From the NCBI GenBank assembly GCA_032207245.1, contig CM063506.1, positions 38,034,842 through 38,098,841 of the forward strand: a DNA stretch of 64,000 nucleotides, read 5' to 3'. Each line of letters begins with the position of its first letter. Within the stretch, counting starts at the first letter, position 1. Positions 24,066 through 39,000 of the stretch are shown here, piece by piece. The stretch comes from Pardosa pseudoannulata (taxonomy: Eukaryota > Arthropoda > Arachnida > Araneae > Lycosidae). The translations under genes were made by a program, and so were the position numbers. The notes below the pieces were generated by a model, which made no database searches, was not told the DNA's origin, and was given only the letters and a program-made list of their open reading frames with translations.

Positions 24066-25175
24066 TAAATGAATTCAACGTGATTCTAAACTGCATTCAT
24101 AATATCGGAGACTTTAGAGAAATATGAAGATAAACCATTTATTAAGAGTATACCAGAAAATTCTCCGCCAAAAAACGAACCATTTTTTACCTGCCTCATA
24201 GGGTATTTTACAAATCTGAAAAATTAAAAATTTTACTGATCCCATCATATGATGGGCTATATGCTAGCGGTAGAAGGTTTGGATATATTTTTCCTTTTTT
24301 TCCTGTAATGTAGACAAATAAAACTGACTAAAGATAGGCTCTACTAAAAGAACTTAATGTTTATAAATCAATGTTCTTGGGTGCGCCTCGGCAATTAGGA
24401 TAGATAGCGCCCATCCGGAAAAAAAGAAGCCTGCGAAACGGATGTACAAATAGATAGGAATAATGGCAAAAACTCGCGAAGCGTCTTCCCACGCGTAAAG
24501 CTTCCTTTTGGTGGATTCACTTTCGAGTGGTTTCTTTATGTGACCGTTTGGTCATGAACCATTGTTGTTTGCCTTGCAGCGCGACTCGTTTTACTTTTCC
24601 TTTTAACCTTAAGAGTTTGGGAAGTCAAGGGAAGGTAAACAATTTTCCCTCTTGCTAAGGCTAATTGCTGAATAGGGCATTATATGCGTGTGATTCTTTG
24701 GCGTCTGGTAGGATCAAAGTTCTTTTCAAATTCAAAGTAAATTAGTATCACACAAACTTCTTACAGTTCTAGTCTATATTTCGATGTCTTAATTTAGAAG
24801 TCGGCAAACTTCAGAGCCTGTTACCAAAAACAGGTTTGAAAGTTGAAGACTCGAATTAGTATATTTTAATAGGTATTTCTACTCATAAAGCTAAATAAAA
24901 AAGAAATTTTTCATAGGGAAGTATATAATATTTCCGTACGTTCCTGCGGATGCTAAAATAAACACATTTCAAGGAAATTTGTAAAATTGTAAAGAATGAT
25001 TATTTTCTAATTAGGAAATATTTTATCTTACTGGACTCTAAAGTTAGTAATTTCTAGCATTAACGTCGCTCTCAAATAGTCATTCTACCTTAATCGTTCA
25101 GTCGAGTAAAAATACTCATTTGAAAAATTAATGTAAAGGTCCTGTCGGGTATTAATATCTATTTAGACTTTGCTA

Positions 25176-25609
25176 TATATGTAAGGAAAATTCTCAGGGG
25201 TTTTCAAATCTGAAGTCAAGGGCTAAAAATTCCCGAGTCCTTTTGCATTCCCCTTTTTAACCCCTAACCTAAATTGACCACTAGGGCTACAGTTTACGCC
25301 CTCAGAAATTGAGTCTGACCAATTATAACTGTACACTGCCCTAGTGGACAATTTAGGAAATTTCCAAACAAAAAGGAGCGGCACGCTGTCGGAGGCAGAT
25401 TTTTCTAGAGATATTTCCCCACATATGTTGACCAGTCGTTAAGGGTCTTTTCACATATAACTTCATGCTAGCTGACCCCTCAGTTTGTTCTGTCCCTATG
25501 ATGAAGTGGGAACCCGTCCTCCAACGTTATCTTAATAAATGTCTTTAGCTAAAACGGTGTCATTTTTATGGGCCATGACTGCAACCACCCATCGTGAAGT
25601 CCGTCTTAT

Positions 25610-25663
<54 letters not shown>

Positions 25664-25692
25664 TATACATATATATACACATATATATATAC

Positions 25693-25752
<60 letters not shown>

Positions 25753-25975
25753 CACAATATATATATATATAATATAAATTTATATATATATATAATATAT
25801 ATATAAATATATATTAATTATATATATATTTATATCCTCTCTCACACACGTCTCTCAGATATAAATTGTAAATAAATATAATATGTTGTCAATAAGTCGA
25901 ATATATTATATATGTATATATGTATATATATTCAGGATATAAAAGGAATATATATATATAAATATATATATATAT

Positions 25976-26072
<97 letters not shown>

Positions 26073-26463
26073 ATAAATATGATACCGTTTCAGCTAAAGA
26101 CCTTTATTAAGATAACGTTGAAGAACGGGTTCCCACTTCATCATAGGGACAGGACAAACGGAAGGGTCAGCTAGCATGAAGTTCTATGTACAAGACACGT
26201 AACACCTGGGTCAACATCTGTGGGAAAATATCTCTAGAAAAATCTGTCTCCGACAGCTTGTATCTCCTTTTTATTTGGAAATTTCCTAAATTGTCCGCTA
26301 GAGCCATGTAGGTTTATAATTGGTCAGGCCCCTTCTCTGAGGGCGTAAACTGTAGCCCTAGTGGTCAATTTAGGTTAGGGGTTAAAAAGGGGAATGCAAA
26401 ATGACGCGGGAATTTTTAGCCCTTGATTTAAGTTTTGAAAACCCTGAGAATTTTCCTTACAAT
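25176..26463. mobile_element. Large foldback element: ~385-bp inverted arms around a TA-rich core
   Basis: The left arm (about 25176-25567) and right arm (about 26080-26463) are inverted copies at roughly 85-90% identity by eye. Shared blocks include AAATTGACCACTAGGGCTAC, GGAAATTTCCAAA, TTTCTAGAGATATTT, GCATGCTAGCTGACC-type text, GATGAAGTGGGAACCCGT and AACGTTATCTTAATAAA. The core (25612-26075) is almost all TA repeat. No coding sequence; outer target duplications not determined. Confidence 0.85.
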
Positions 26464-26639
26464 ATCCTCCCTGGGCAAAAAGAAAGGGGTGAACAAAGTG
26501 AGAACCTTTCTTTTAACATAAAATTTTACAGAAATTTTAAGTAACAAAATACGTAACTGATGGATTTCATACATAACAATACACAAAATAAAAATACATA
26601 GTATAAGTTTTGCAGCAATAAACACAAGTTATTTACATA

Positions 26640-26702
<63 letters not shown>
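26640..26702. repeat. (TA)n microsatellite
   Basis: A TA run with one TGTG interruption. Confidence 0.93.
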
Positions 26703-26706
<4 letters not shown>

Positions 26707-28208
26707 TAGTAGCAGCAATTATAAAAAAGATAATGAACATTTTTGACTGGAATTTATATACTATTACCTACAGTACTCAAAACATGTAGATAAATTTGGA
26801 AAGATTTTATTTTTTCTCCGTTGTTATTTTCGGAGAAAAGTTATTATTGATCATAAAGTTAATTTTTTATTCGTTATCGTCATATTCAATGGTCCCCAGG
26901 AGTAGCATGTGCTACATCAAAAAAGAAACGTTTCACCAGTTTCATTTGTAAATTTTACTGTATTCCCTTCCATACAGGCTTATATTTTGAACAGTATCAT
27001 ACATGAAAAAATATTGAATACCTAATTTTTCAGTTTTATTTTAATAATAATAATAAACAAGAATTTCTTTTATTTTTTAAAACTGTGTTGCTTCATACCA
27101 TTTTAAATATCGTAAATATAAATAAATGTTTGAAATAATTGAAAGAAACTTCGATTAAAAGTAGCAAAGAGCAGTACTATTAAATTTTATTAAATATATC
27201 GAAAACTGAAAAATTTATAACAAAATTCATAGTTCACCTCCACTTACTGCAAATTTAAGGCATAATATCGTAAAAAAAAAAAAAAAATATTCTTATGTTC
27301 TCACGCACTCGATGGTTAAGTGCTAACATCGGGCTTTTGAACATTTCATTTTTGAAAATGCTTCCTCGTTGATATGCACTCACAGAAAAATGTATAAATT
27401 CTTATGTATATCTTATTTAATTGGCCTTATCAGGAAAACACTCATAGAATTGGATCAGGTTTATTGCTTTATGCATCATTTTTAGTCTCTTGTCATTTTG
27501 CAATGGAAATATTCAGCAGAGGCTCCTGAATTGTATTGTCGAATTGGACAATGGATTGTTTTTCACAACGGATTGTGAAACATTAAAATTTCTTTTTTCA
27601 TATCTATCAGTAACCAAAAACGGCTGTTGTAACTGTAATTTAAGTTGAGAAATAATTTTGCTGATCTGACAACTCAAAAGTTGCACCACGAGCGGTTATA
27701 GCTTTGATTGATTAAGACTGGCCGCGATATCCTAGGAGGTCTGATAATCTTTCATATTGACTTGATTGAACCATAGTTTAAAGATCCCTGTCGTAGATCT
27801 TACTACATTTTTACATTCTCTTTAACTAAAAAACTGCACAAAACACCAATGTAGTTATCAGAAAATTCAACACTAATATTTTGATACTTAATACACTGCC
27901 GTTGTATCATTTTAATTCTTTTAATTCATTTTCTGAAGTGTGTAATAACGTTAATATTGTTTATGATGTATAGTTCTTTGGCTAGTGACGTGAATGGATT
28001 GAACTCTATTAAATTTACTGAAGGAACACAATTTTGAGTTCAATTATTACTATTGCTATTATTTTTTATTTTTATTTTTTTCTTTGCGAAATCCAAAGTT
28101 AATAATTTCACGTAAATCACACAGTGTCTGTATTGAGTTATAAAAGGACAGGACCCATGGTGGTGACCTTCCTCAAAAAAGGCCATTGTTATCCATTATT
28201 ATTGCACC

Positions 28209-28361
28209 CAGTGGCGTACGCAGAATTTTTTCAAATGGGGGGGGGTTTATAATTCTAAAAATAATCGCCCGCATAATTTCTACTAAACTTTTTACTTTTG
28301 CCATTTTTTCTGAGCTCAAGGGGGTGTTTAAACTCCTTACCCCCCCTTGCATAAGCCCCTG
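28209..28361. mobile_element. hAT-like MITE, 153 bp, exact 8-bp target duplication
   Basis: It begins CAGTGGCGTACGCAGAA and ends TTGCATAAGCCCCTG (reverse CAGGGGCTTATGCAA), with matching G8/C7 runs just inside. The flanks are ATTGCACC at 28201-28208 and 28362-28369. CAGNGGCG-type ends with an 8-bp duplication are typical of hAT elements. Confidence 0.88.
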
Positions 28362-29698
28362 ATTGCACCATATAATCTAGAGTGGTGGGAACACACCTGT
28401 TCCGACCCCCCCCCCTCCCAATCTCAATCATCGTTTAATCTTCCTTTCTAACATGCAACCGATTCGTTGTCTCCCCTCCTTTTCCTCCTCCCCACGAAGC
28501 TTATGTTTAGGGCTGACCCATGCTGTGGGACAACCCCCATCCCTCACAAGTGATACATGCCTTGTACAACCCAGTGTCTGTCAGTTTATTTTTCTCTTTA
28601 TTATTCTTTGTTAGTAACGAACGAACTGTATCGAAGGACATGTAAAATCTCAACACCCTTTAGGGTCAGCAGTGCCAACGCCTCCTAGAGACAGGAGGCT
28701 TCTCTAGGAGGTATTGGCAGCGCCCGGTCCGAGTGTTCAAGCGTTCAAGCATATAGTTGAAACGTATGTCTAAGAATGTCTAAATATAAGTAAAAAAAAC
28801 TTGAGGTATAAATTCGAGGAACTGTGGTGCATAGTTTTTACATCGAAATTGTACATCTGTATCAAAGTATGAGTACAATCAGCCAATGGAAAAAGTTTTT
28901 CAAAGTACCTAGTTACAAAATATATAAACAATATAAACCATTTTTAATAGACAAGGTGACAGTATGTGAGGAACTTTTTGAAACTATTCAAAAGGGTCAA
29001 TAGTTTGTAAATACTTTCACAGTTGATTCAAAAGAATGTTGTTAAATAACAGCTGTAAATAGGACGCCCTTGTAAAGGAATAAGAAAATCGAGGAAATCT
29101 CTTATTTCTTTCATTTCATTTTATTTTGAGGTAAAGCAAAATTTATTAATTCGTAACCAGAATTCTCCTTCCAAAGCACGAATCTAAACCCTAACCTCCA
29201 GAGTTTTCTCAATACTAATTTTATCTAAAAGTTATCAAAGCATTAAGAATTGTACGATTTATCTTTGACGCATTCTTCTAAATTGCAGAATGTGTGTAAC
29301 TTTTTAACTGTTCTGAATTCCACTTCTGTTCACTTAATTCCTGAGTCATTCCACACGATGGGTGTGACTGTATTCCAGTCGTAATTCATTGATAACAATG
29401 GTCACATAAAAGAAAGGAGTCCAAGTGAATAATATTGTCTCCCACGCGAATTACATGCAAGCATACTATTTCTAGCTGATTGCTTTGAACTGGATGATAG
29501 CATTTAAAAAATGTGGTCAAGAAGTAGTCGCATTTCACGATAAAGTGTTAAAAACGACTTACATTAGAAAGATTTTAGAAGAATTTATAGTCTCTTTATT
29601 CAGTATTTTGAGGAGTAAAACAAGGGAGTGTCTCTCTTTTTTATCTGTAAACATTCATTCTCTCTTTCTTTGTACTGTGAAATCAGTTCGTTACACAC

Positions 29699-29732
29699 GT
29701 GCGCGCGCGCGCGCGCGCACACACACACACAT
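29699..29732. repeat. (GC)n(AC)n microsatellite
   Basis: A short GCGC run followed by ACAC; unusual as the only CpG-alternating run in the window. Confidence 0.9.
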
Positions 29733-29944
29733 ACATATACAGGACCGGGGATAGTAGGTATACAGTGCATGGATGCACACAGGCGACCAAATTTCTAGGG
29801 CAACCTATAGAACATCTACTAGGTATACGTCTTGATAATGGACGACTAAATACTATCTTGCACGTAAGACTACAGGGGCGGCCAAGCTCGACCTTGTACA
29901 CAGGCGGATAATAGCCTGGAATGGGTCCTGCATATACATACATA

Positions 29945-30975
29945 CAGACAGACACCAACAGTGGTATTCATACCCACAAATCTTGATTTCACCTGATTTC
30001 CTGTGACTGCCTTTAAGAAAGTTTTCTCTATCTCATAAGGAATATTTAGATACCTGTCTAATCCTGCTCCAATTTTTTCTTTTAACAACACTCAAGAAAC
30101 ACACAGAGACTACACGATCCCTACATATATACCAGGATGTCATGCAAACAGCCTATTTCAAACGACTACAGACACCAACAGTGGTATTCAAACCACCAAA
30201 TCCTTATTTCACCTGATTTCTTATGACTACCTCTAACAAAGTTTTCTCTATCTCGTAAGGAATATTTAGATATATGACTAATCCTGCACTTGCTTTTTCT
30301 TTTACCACACTCAAGAAACACACACAGGCTGAATGTTCCCCACATATATACCAGGATGTCATGCAAAAAGCCTATTCCAAACGACTACAGACAACAACAG
30401 TGATATTCAAACCCACAAATCCTGATTTCACCTGATTTCCTATGACTGCCTTTAAGAAAGTTTTCTCTGTCTCGTACGGAATATTTAGATACCTGACTAA
30501 ACCTGCACCTGCTTTTTCTTTTAACAACTCTCAAGAAACACACAGAGCCTGCACGTTCCCCACATATATACCAGGATGTTATGCAAAAAGCCTATTCTAA
30601 ACGACTACTGATACCCACAGTGGTATTCAAATCCACAAATCCTGATTTCACCTGATATCCTATGACTGCCTTTAAGAAAGTTTTCTCTAAATATCTCATA
30701 AGGAATATTTAGATACCTGGCTAATCCTGCACCTGCTTCTTTTTTTTATCAACACTCAAGAAACATACAGAGGCTGCACGTTCTCCACATATATACCAGG
30801 ATGTCATGCAAAAGCCTATTCGAAATGACTACAGACACCCGCAGTGGTAATCAAACCACCAAATTGTGATTTCACATGATTTCCTATGACTATCTTTAAG
30901 AAAGTTTTCTCTATCTCATAAGGGATATTTAGATACCTTATTAATCCTGCACCTGCTTTTTCTTTCAACAATCTA
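29945..30975. repeat. ~220-bp tandem array, about 4.6 copies
   Basis: Unit starts (GACACCAACAGTGG or variant) fall at about 29950, 30171, 30390, 30610 and 30834. Each unit contains TTTCACCTGATTTCCTATGA, AAGTTTTCTCTATCTC, AGGAATATTTAGATA, CAAGAAACACACA and CACATATATACCAGGATGT. Copies differ by about 5-12% by eye. Open frames across it are incidental. Confidence 0.93.
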
Positions 30976-32403
30976 TGCGGGATGAACAAGTTAGAAAATA
31001 TGGTGATACCTCATTGAATCTAAATCTCTGTCCATTCTCAATGCATTTATAAAATTTTGATGCAGATATTTTTTTGTTTGCGATACGAGACCCCGAAGCA
31101 TTTTTCTAATTTAGACGATGTCCATAACACTTAATCGTGCCCATTCCAACATAGATAAATTTGCGAGAGTCTCTCTTTAAAAAAGATTCCAGAAGGAAGT
31201 TCCAAAACAACTTTTATCTTCTGAATTATGAATCGGATGCATCACATGGACGTCTGTATCCGGCAGTTCATTTTGTAGGACTAAAGAAGTCATTTTCTTC
31301 TTTCGCCGCTTTGGACTTTTCTTCCTATAGTTTCTTTTTTTCCCGACATGTCTGAAATATTAAGATGCCGTGGAAAAAAAAGTACGATATGTATTAAAAA
31401 ATAAATAAATAACTGATACTGCGATTTTTTTTTTGCGTATGTACAAATTTTATCTGTACACACCCTTTAGTCCATTTTTGTTTAATTTTCTTACTCATAT
31501 TTTATGATTTTTATCTTTAGCATAAAAAAGTGAAATATTTTGGAAAGAGATACAACTTTCGGAGTTGGCATCACATTAAATTGTCCCAAAAGGTAAAGCC
31601 CTAGTATGTCATAGTCCAAGTTTTTGCATACCTATAAATATTAGATGGGGTTCTAAATCTTGAACTGCAGTACTTTGGATTCGATTATTTGATTCTTTAC
31701 TTTGCTACATACTTCAAAATAAGCTCTTTCTAGGTATCAGAATTATCAGTAATTAGCCGTATGTATATTTGGTTGCACAATGATATTACAGGACGGTGTT
31801 TATTTGATGCTTCATTTCTATGGAAGTGTGACATACGTAAATTACATAGATTGATGGTGACTATTTCATATAACCCACAATAAGTTACTTACATCAAAAC
31901 AAGTCCTTACTCTTGCGAACCATTCAAATCTTGAAGCAAAAAGTCAAAAGCACTTTAACGCTTTCATTATTTTAATTATTTCGACCATATGTCTCCCTGT
32001 GGACTGAGAGATTTGAATACTTGTCGCTATGTTTAAAGAAATAGTATGAAGAGATGTTTTTAACAAATATTTTTAATTAGAAATTTCAAATCAATTGCTT
32101 ATAATGTAGAAACTACATTGAAGCCTCGATTTAGCGCTAACCCGATATTCCACTTACACTGTTAAATACATGTGTGAGGAAAATTTTTTTTTATATAGGA
32201 CAGATAATGTTAAAAATCCGTTAAAACACCTACTAGTTATTAGGACCATCAATATTTTCTACGCATAAGGAACAGGTGAGATTTTCTAAGAATTTCCTTC
32301 CTTCTATTTCCTTTAATTTAATTATATTTTACTTTATATTCAAGTAGATTTTCAAACCATAACTTAAACTCTTGCTTGTTTAATCAATAATTTTCACTGG
32401 ATC

Positions 32404-32456
32404 CCACTGTCGCCTTAAAGAAAACCATTAAATGGTTTTCTTTAAGGCGACAGTGG
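32404..32456. repeat. Perfect 26-bp inverted repeat with 1-base spacer
   Basis: CCACTGTCGCCTTAAAGAAA through CCATT (32404-32429), one A, then the exact reverse complement (32431-32456). Confidence 0.92.
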
Positions 32457-32514
32457 AGCAAACTTTTTTCTTTTAAATGAATTTCCTTGAAGATTGACTA
32501 TGTTATTAGTACTA

Positions 32515-33653
32515 TCTATATATATAAAAATGAATTTGTGTGTGTCTGTCTGTCTGTCTGTCTGTACTCAATAGACTCAAAAACTATGCATCCAATCGCC
32601 ATGAAAATTTGGGAAATGTTTAGGTATATCCCTGGGAAGGTTTTTGTAAATTTTCAACGTTCGAAATTCATTCCTTCCCCCTTTTTCGAGCATTTCATGT
32701 CATTATTCCAAGCATTATTTTCCCGGTTAAACGCAAACGATTAAGTTTTTAATTTATCGCATCATATCTAAGGGAAAGAAGCAATATTTCTAGCAATGTG
32801 ACGTCATCCCAAGTAACTGTTTTAAACGCAGTTTTCCACGGTTAAAAGCAGGAGATTAAAATGTTCAATTCATCACATAATAAATAGGCGAAAATGATAT
32901 TTTTCTATCATTATGACGTCATTCATTTAAATATTTCATTTATTCATTTCTTATTTTATATTATTTAAAATCGTCTGCTTAGTATCTATTCGATTTGAAC
33001 TGAAATTTGAGATATAAAGTGATTTACTTTCATTTCTATGTGACGCAAATTGTAGCATTTTTATATGAGAACTAATTTTAAATTTAATTCTTGGTTCATT
33101 TTTATGTTACAATGAAATGCATATCAACAATATTCTAAGTACAAAAAGTACAAATTTCAGTGACTCTCATGGCCAAATAAAACCTATCATTTTATATAGT
33201 TATCTTCATATTCATATGGTTGTCGATATGAATGTGTGTTTCTGTTTCACACAAAACTATGTGGTTTGTCATAAATTTCCTTAATTTTGGAAAACATTTA
33301 TTACTACCAACAAAATTAGCACTGTTGCTGTCAAAACCTGTGCTTCCTATTCTATCCCGTAATATGGCAAGATCTGTTAACTTTGCTAATCAACGTACAG
33401 TAGTAATACAGTAATGCAATTTAGGGTTAAGCTTATATTTTACAATAAAAAAAGTTTCAGCAAATTTAATATAAGACAAATTCGATTATAAAAACTGAAT
33501 AATGTTATAATACGCTTATGATAGAAATATATAAACATGCCAATGTCTCGAACTGAACTGTGACGAATTTAGAGAGTTATTCACGAAAAATAAATCTTTG
33601 TTTAAAAGTAATATATTAAGTTCACCGTAGCGAAGCACGGGCAAACTTGCTAG
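32515..33653 (+). mobile_element. Non-autonomous Helitron-like element
   Basis: The 5' end is TC-TATATATATAAAAATG (32515), preceded by A; then GTCTGTCTGTCTGTC. The 3' end is GCAAACTTG-CTAG (33653), followed by T. A short hairpin (CCGT...ACGG around GCGAAGC) lies about 10 bases before CTAG. Ends and hairpin fit Helitrons; the copy at 2901-3789 has the same ends. Frames at 32487-32744 and 33232-33414 are within the element and show no Rep/helicase. Confidence 0.72.
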
Positions 33654-35000
33654 TGATATATAAATATTTTAAAAATTTGAAGGCAAAATATTAATCAGTT
33701 TTGGAGTTATTCATTATTAATTATTTCCTAATTAGCTTCATTGAAAATGCTCCAGGCGCATCAATTTTGTATAAAATATAATAAAAGAATTTTTAAGTAT
33801 ACCTTATAGACTCTACAAAAAAGTGTAGATGTTTTCATAAACATTCATAGAAAATATAAAGGGAAAAAAATTATGATGATAATACCCATATTTTGCAGAA
33901 TAAACAGCTATAATGGTTAATTAAAAGGCATAAGTAACAATTATATGCTTCAAAACATACCCGTTTCAACTAGATTTTATTTTATAAACTGTAACGTAAG
34001 CAATACTGGAATTTCATAGACAATGATCTATTTTCAATGCTCCTGGAGTACTTTAAACCTTTTTTAATACATGAAAATTTTACTTCTGAGTAAACAGCAT
34101 TTGCAGTTATTATTGCTATACCCATAAGTAATGATAAGCTTATTATACCAATAAGTAATGATAAAATGATTGGAATGAAAAAATTTGCTCCGTATTTCTA
34201 ATGATATATTCTTTCACTATTCACTAAAATCGAAAATTCGAATTTTCTGCCGATTTTAGACAATTTGAAAGTTTATCATCGCTTTAATGACGAACACACA
34301 ACAGTTACAAATAATTTCTGTCTCTAGCCAACACAAAGTGAAGAATATTAAACATAATTACAAAAAAAATATAGAATTAATAAACAACACCTCAATGCGT
34401 CTACCACTTATAACAAAGAACATCCATCATAACTAACAATTTTACAGCAAAATGAAAAAAATGTAATACTAAAAAAATGGTGATGCCATCTGTTGAACAA
34501 AATAGCAACCCCAACAATGAAACACTACTGGTAATTATACACTGAACCTTTTATTTCATTTCAAACCTTTTTTAATGTTATTGCCAACAAAGTACTCATA
34601 AACTGAAGCATTACCACTGGCAGCAAATCCAGTACTAGAGGGCTTGGCCCAGGGAGTACTGTTGCCAATTCGTCCTATGTGGCTCATTTCAAATCATTGC
34701 TGAACTAGTAGTGTATACTATTCCTACCCTTGAAAGTAATATGTTGAATGAAAATACATCAACAAAACATGAAATATCCATTTCTTTCAAGCGGTTTTTT
34801 CGTCATATTTGATGGAAATTTTAACCCTATTGTACTTCAAAAGAATAGAGATGAATAGAGAATTTCATAATAATGATTCAGTCCAAAAGACTTTAATTTT
34901 TTAACCAAAATTCCTTGTGGTACACTCGAAAATCTCTCACGGTACACTATGCACACAAGTTGGGAATCACTTCTCCAAGTATTAAAACGTACTCTACTAG

Positions 35001-35651
35001 CAGGGCCTGACTAAGACACTTTTGTGCCCAGGGCACAATCCAATTTTTGTGCCCTCCACCCCCATTGCAAATTTATAGCGACAAGTAACTATCATAATTA
35101 CAGTCATATAAAACTTATAACATTGAATTAGTAAACATATTTAAGAAATTAGCATTAAAGTAATATTCAAAATCAAAAACACCAAATTTTCATTTTACGT
35201 AATCATTATTATCTCTGTTTAGCCATGCTAAAAATTAAGGACTTTTAAAGACATAGAGTGACCAACTTTCTTTATTTTTACCTTGTCACACTCACAGGCT
35301 CTGTGGTGCAGAAAATAAATAATAATAGAAATAAAAATAATTTAAATTGATGAGATGATTTAATGGTTTATAGTGGTACGTTGCTAATAATCTGTCGTAT
35401 AAATATGCAGTAACCCATAGGATAAAAAGAGCACCAGGTTTGTTGAGCGAATTAATTATCAGGTAAATAACAGAAAAATTAAAGTAAATAGGAAACAATA
35501 TAGTTCATGTCAAAGAAAAATACCTCGTAGAATAATTTATTAAAACTTAACGATGGTAGCGTAAGTTTGCAATTTTTCCCCACTTAATATGTGTTTCAAG
35601 CACTCGACTAAATTTTCGTTCCCAAAGTGTCCGTGCGATAATCAGGCCCTG
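35001..35651. mobile_element. hAT-like non-autonomous element, 651 bp, exact 8-bp target duplication
   Basis: It begins CAGGGCCTGACTAAGACAC and ends GATAATCAGGCCCTG (reverse CAGGGCCTGATTATC), flanked by TCTACTAG at 34993-35000 and 35652-35659. The inside is AT-rich with no transposase. Confidence 0.88.
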
Positions 35652-36271
35652 TCTACTAGCAGTCTTCACCTCGGAATCTTCACGAATTACGCATAGGACA
35701 ATTTATGATTCAAATCAGTGGCTTGGCATTTACCAGACCACAGCAAGCATCTCCATGCTCCATGTGAAGAGAGGTGGAAAAAAAACTGCGAACGTACTTA
35801 AAAGTTGATTTACTCATCTTTAAATGACCTGCCTACGGCGGGTGTGATCAGCTTTCTCCAGAATTAGCGGACGATGGAAGAGAAAAAAAAGAGAGAAATA
35901 GAAGATGCTAACTGTTAAAAAAAGCGTGTGTTAACTAAGTCAGTGGAGAGTGGGATGTGTTTTATGCACGGTTCAATGTATTTGGACTGGAGCATAAAAT
36001 TTAATTAAGTGTTATTTATTGATGGGAAAAGCAGACGGAACGGACTCAAGGTTGCAGTTACGAGAGCGGGAAGCGTCGCGGAAAAACAGCTGAGATTTTC
36101 TTTTTCCTTTTTCCGGTGTCTAGGAAATTGTATTTCAATTGTTCGGAATTCTATTTTTGCACTTATAGGTATTCATTGGTTTTGAGCCATTACACAAAAC
36201 TGCTATTATAAGCATATATAGATATCTTTGTCCCTAGTTTTTCAAGCGCTCCAATGTCTATATGGGTGATA

Positions 36272-36400
36272 GTCGAACGGGATGTGTCAAATTGGAGAAT
36301 CTTCAGAATACGTGAGTTCGAATTTCAGTGGATGTTTGTAGCCGTTTGGAATAAAAGTTGACGTTACTGAGTACAGGCCGTAAGGGATTCCGTTATATCA
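36272..36400 (+). mobile_element. Very degenerate SINE1 relic
   Basis: GAGTTCGAATTTC (B box region), GGATGTTTGTAGCCGTTTGGA and GTACAGGCCG recall the SINE1 body; the head and tail are decayed. Confidence 0.5.
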
Positions 36401-36431
36401 TATTAATAACTGGGGCGTTACTGCGCCTCAC

Positions 36432-36660
36432 AGGGTGAAGTCTTATACGAGGGCGGTAGCAAGTTTGGAGGCAATTGGAGGGATATTAATGCCCAGTAGA
36501 CAGTTAATGTCAGTGAAGCCTTATACGAGGGCCCTAGCAAGTTTAGAGGCAATTGGAGGGATATTAATGCCCAGTAGACAGTTAATGCCAGTGGAGTCTT
36601 ATACGAGGGCGATAGCAAGTTTAGAGGCAATTGGAGGGATGTTAATGCCCAGTAGACATA
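36432..36660. repeat. 78-bp tandem repeat, 3 copies
   Basis: Copies start at 36435, 36513 and 36591 (GTGAAG/GTGGAG, then TCTTATACGAGGGC, GTAGCAAGTTT and CAATTGGAGGGATATTAATG). At 26 codons per unit, one frame stays open on each strand. No start context, splice sites or neighbours suggest a protein. Confidence 0.93.
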
Positions 36661-36754
36661 ATATCTATAAAAGTATGCAAGACATCTATGAAAATTACCA
36701 ACAACACATTGAATAATATTGTCTGTACCGTAATAAATGCTAATAAATGCGGTA

Positions 36755-36915
<161 letters not shown>

Positions 36916-37842
36916 TGGTTCCTTTTACACACGACTAACTTAGAGAGCTATTCATACTGGATAAAGGGCAGTCAGCCGTTAGGATGTGAAAGAGAACAGA
37001 AAAATTTAAAAGTAAAAAATGTTGAGTTTATTCAAATAATCTATCGTTGATGTTCTCCCACCAAAACGATTTACATTCGTTCTGTGAGGGTGCAAGTGAG
37101 CCAGCCAATTGGAAAGTTCAAGTTAATCACAGGATGACTGTTCGAAGTGAAACTAAGCTATTTAAAGGAGTTATATAAGATCAGTTGAGCTAAGCAGAAG
37201 TTAATTTATTTTCCTCAAAGTGGGAAAAGGTTACCACAGTTATATAAGACATTTATTTCATCAAAGGCTGTAATTTTGGGGCTAGAATCACCAGAAATTT
37301 ATTTTAGAATATAATTGTAATTTAGGTGGTTAGTTTGGTTGATTAAACATACACACACAAACATATGTGTGTATATGTATATATATATATATATATTATA
37401 TATGTACATGTCTATAAATTATGTATGAATATGTATGCATATATATGTACCTATGCATACATACATACATACATATATATAGCTGTGCATTAATGCGTTT
37501 GCATTTTATTTTAGACCATGAATTCTTTGATCAAAATTATTTTTATTGGTGCATACATACAACACACGCACACACACACACACAGACATATATAAATACA
37601 CATTTATGCTGACCTACCGTATGATGAGCGTGAGTATATCGTTAATATAAAATTATGGTCCTGTAGAAACCATGCGTAATGAGATCGTATGCAGGTGGTT
37701 GTCAGTGAATGTCACTCCCAACATTCTTGTCTTAATGAGCCTGGGAATGTAAGCCGAGAAATGGGTCTTACAGCTAGCTCATCTGCTTCAGCATTTCCTA
37801 GCTGTGCCTTTTTGCTCTTCTCTGATTTGCTTAACCCATTTT

Positions 37843-38900
<1,058 letters not shown>

Positions 38901-39000
38901 NNNNNNNNNNNNNNNNNNNNNNNNNNNNNNNNNNNNNNNNNNNNNNNNNNNNNNNNNNNNNNNNNNNNNNNNNNNNNNNNNNNNNNNNNNNNNNNNNNNN
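38901..39000. other. Assembly gap (100 N)
   Basis: Exactly 100 Ns, the usual placeholder for a gap of unknown size. It falls between two diverged copies of the same module. Confidence 0.99.

Noticed and set aside
36435..36716. 93-codon frame with three 26-residue repeats
   Set aside because: It derives from the 78-bp tandem repeat. Both strands are open, and there is no supporting splice or promoter signal.
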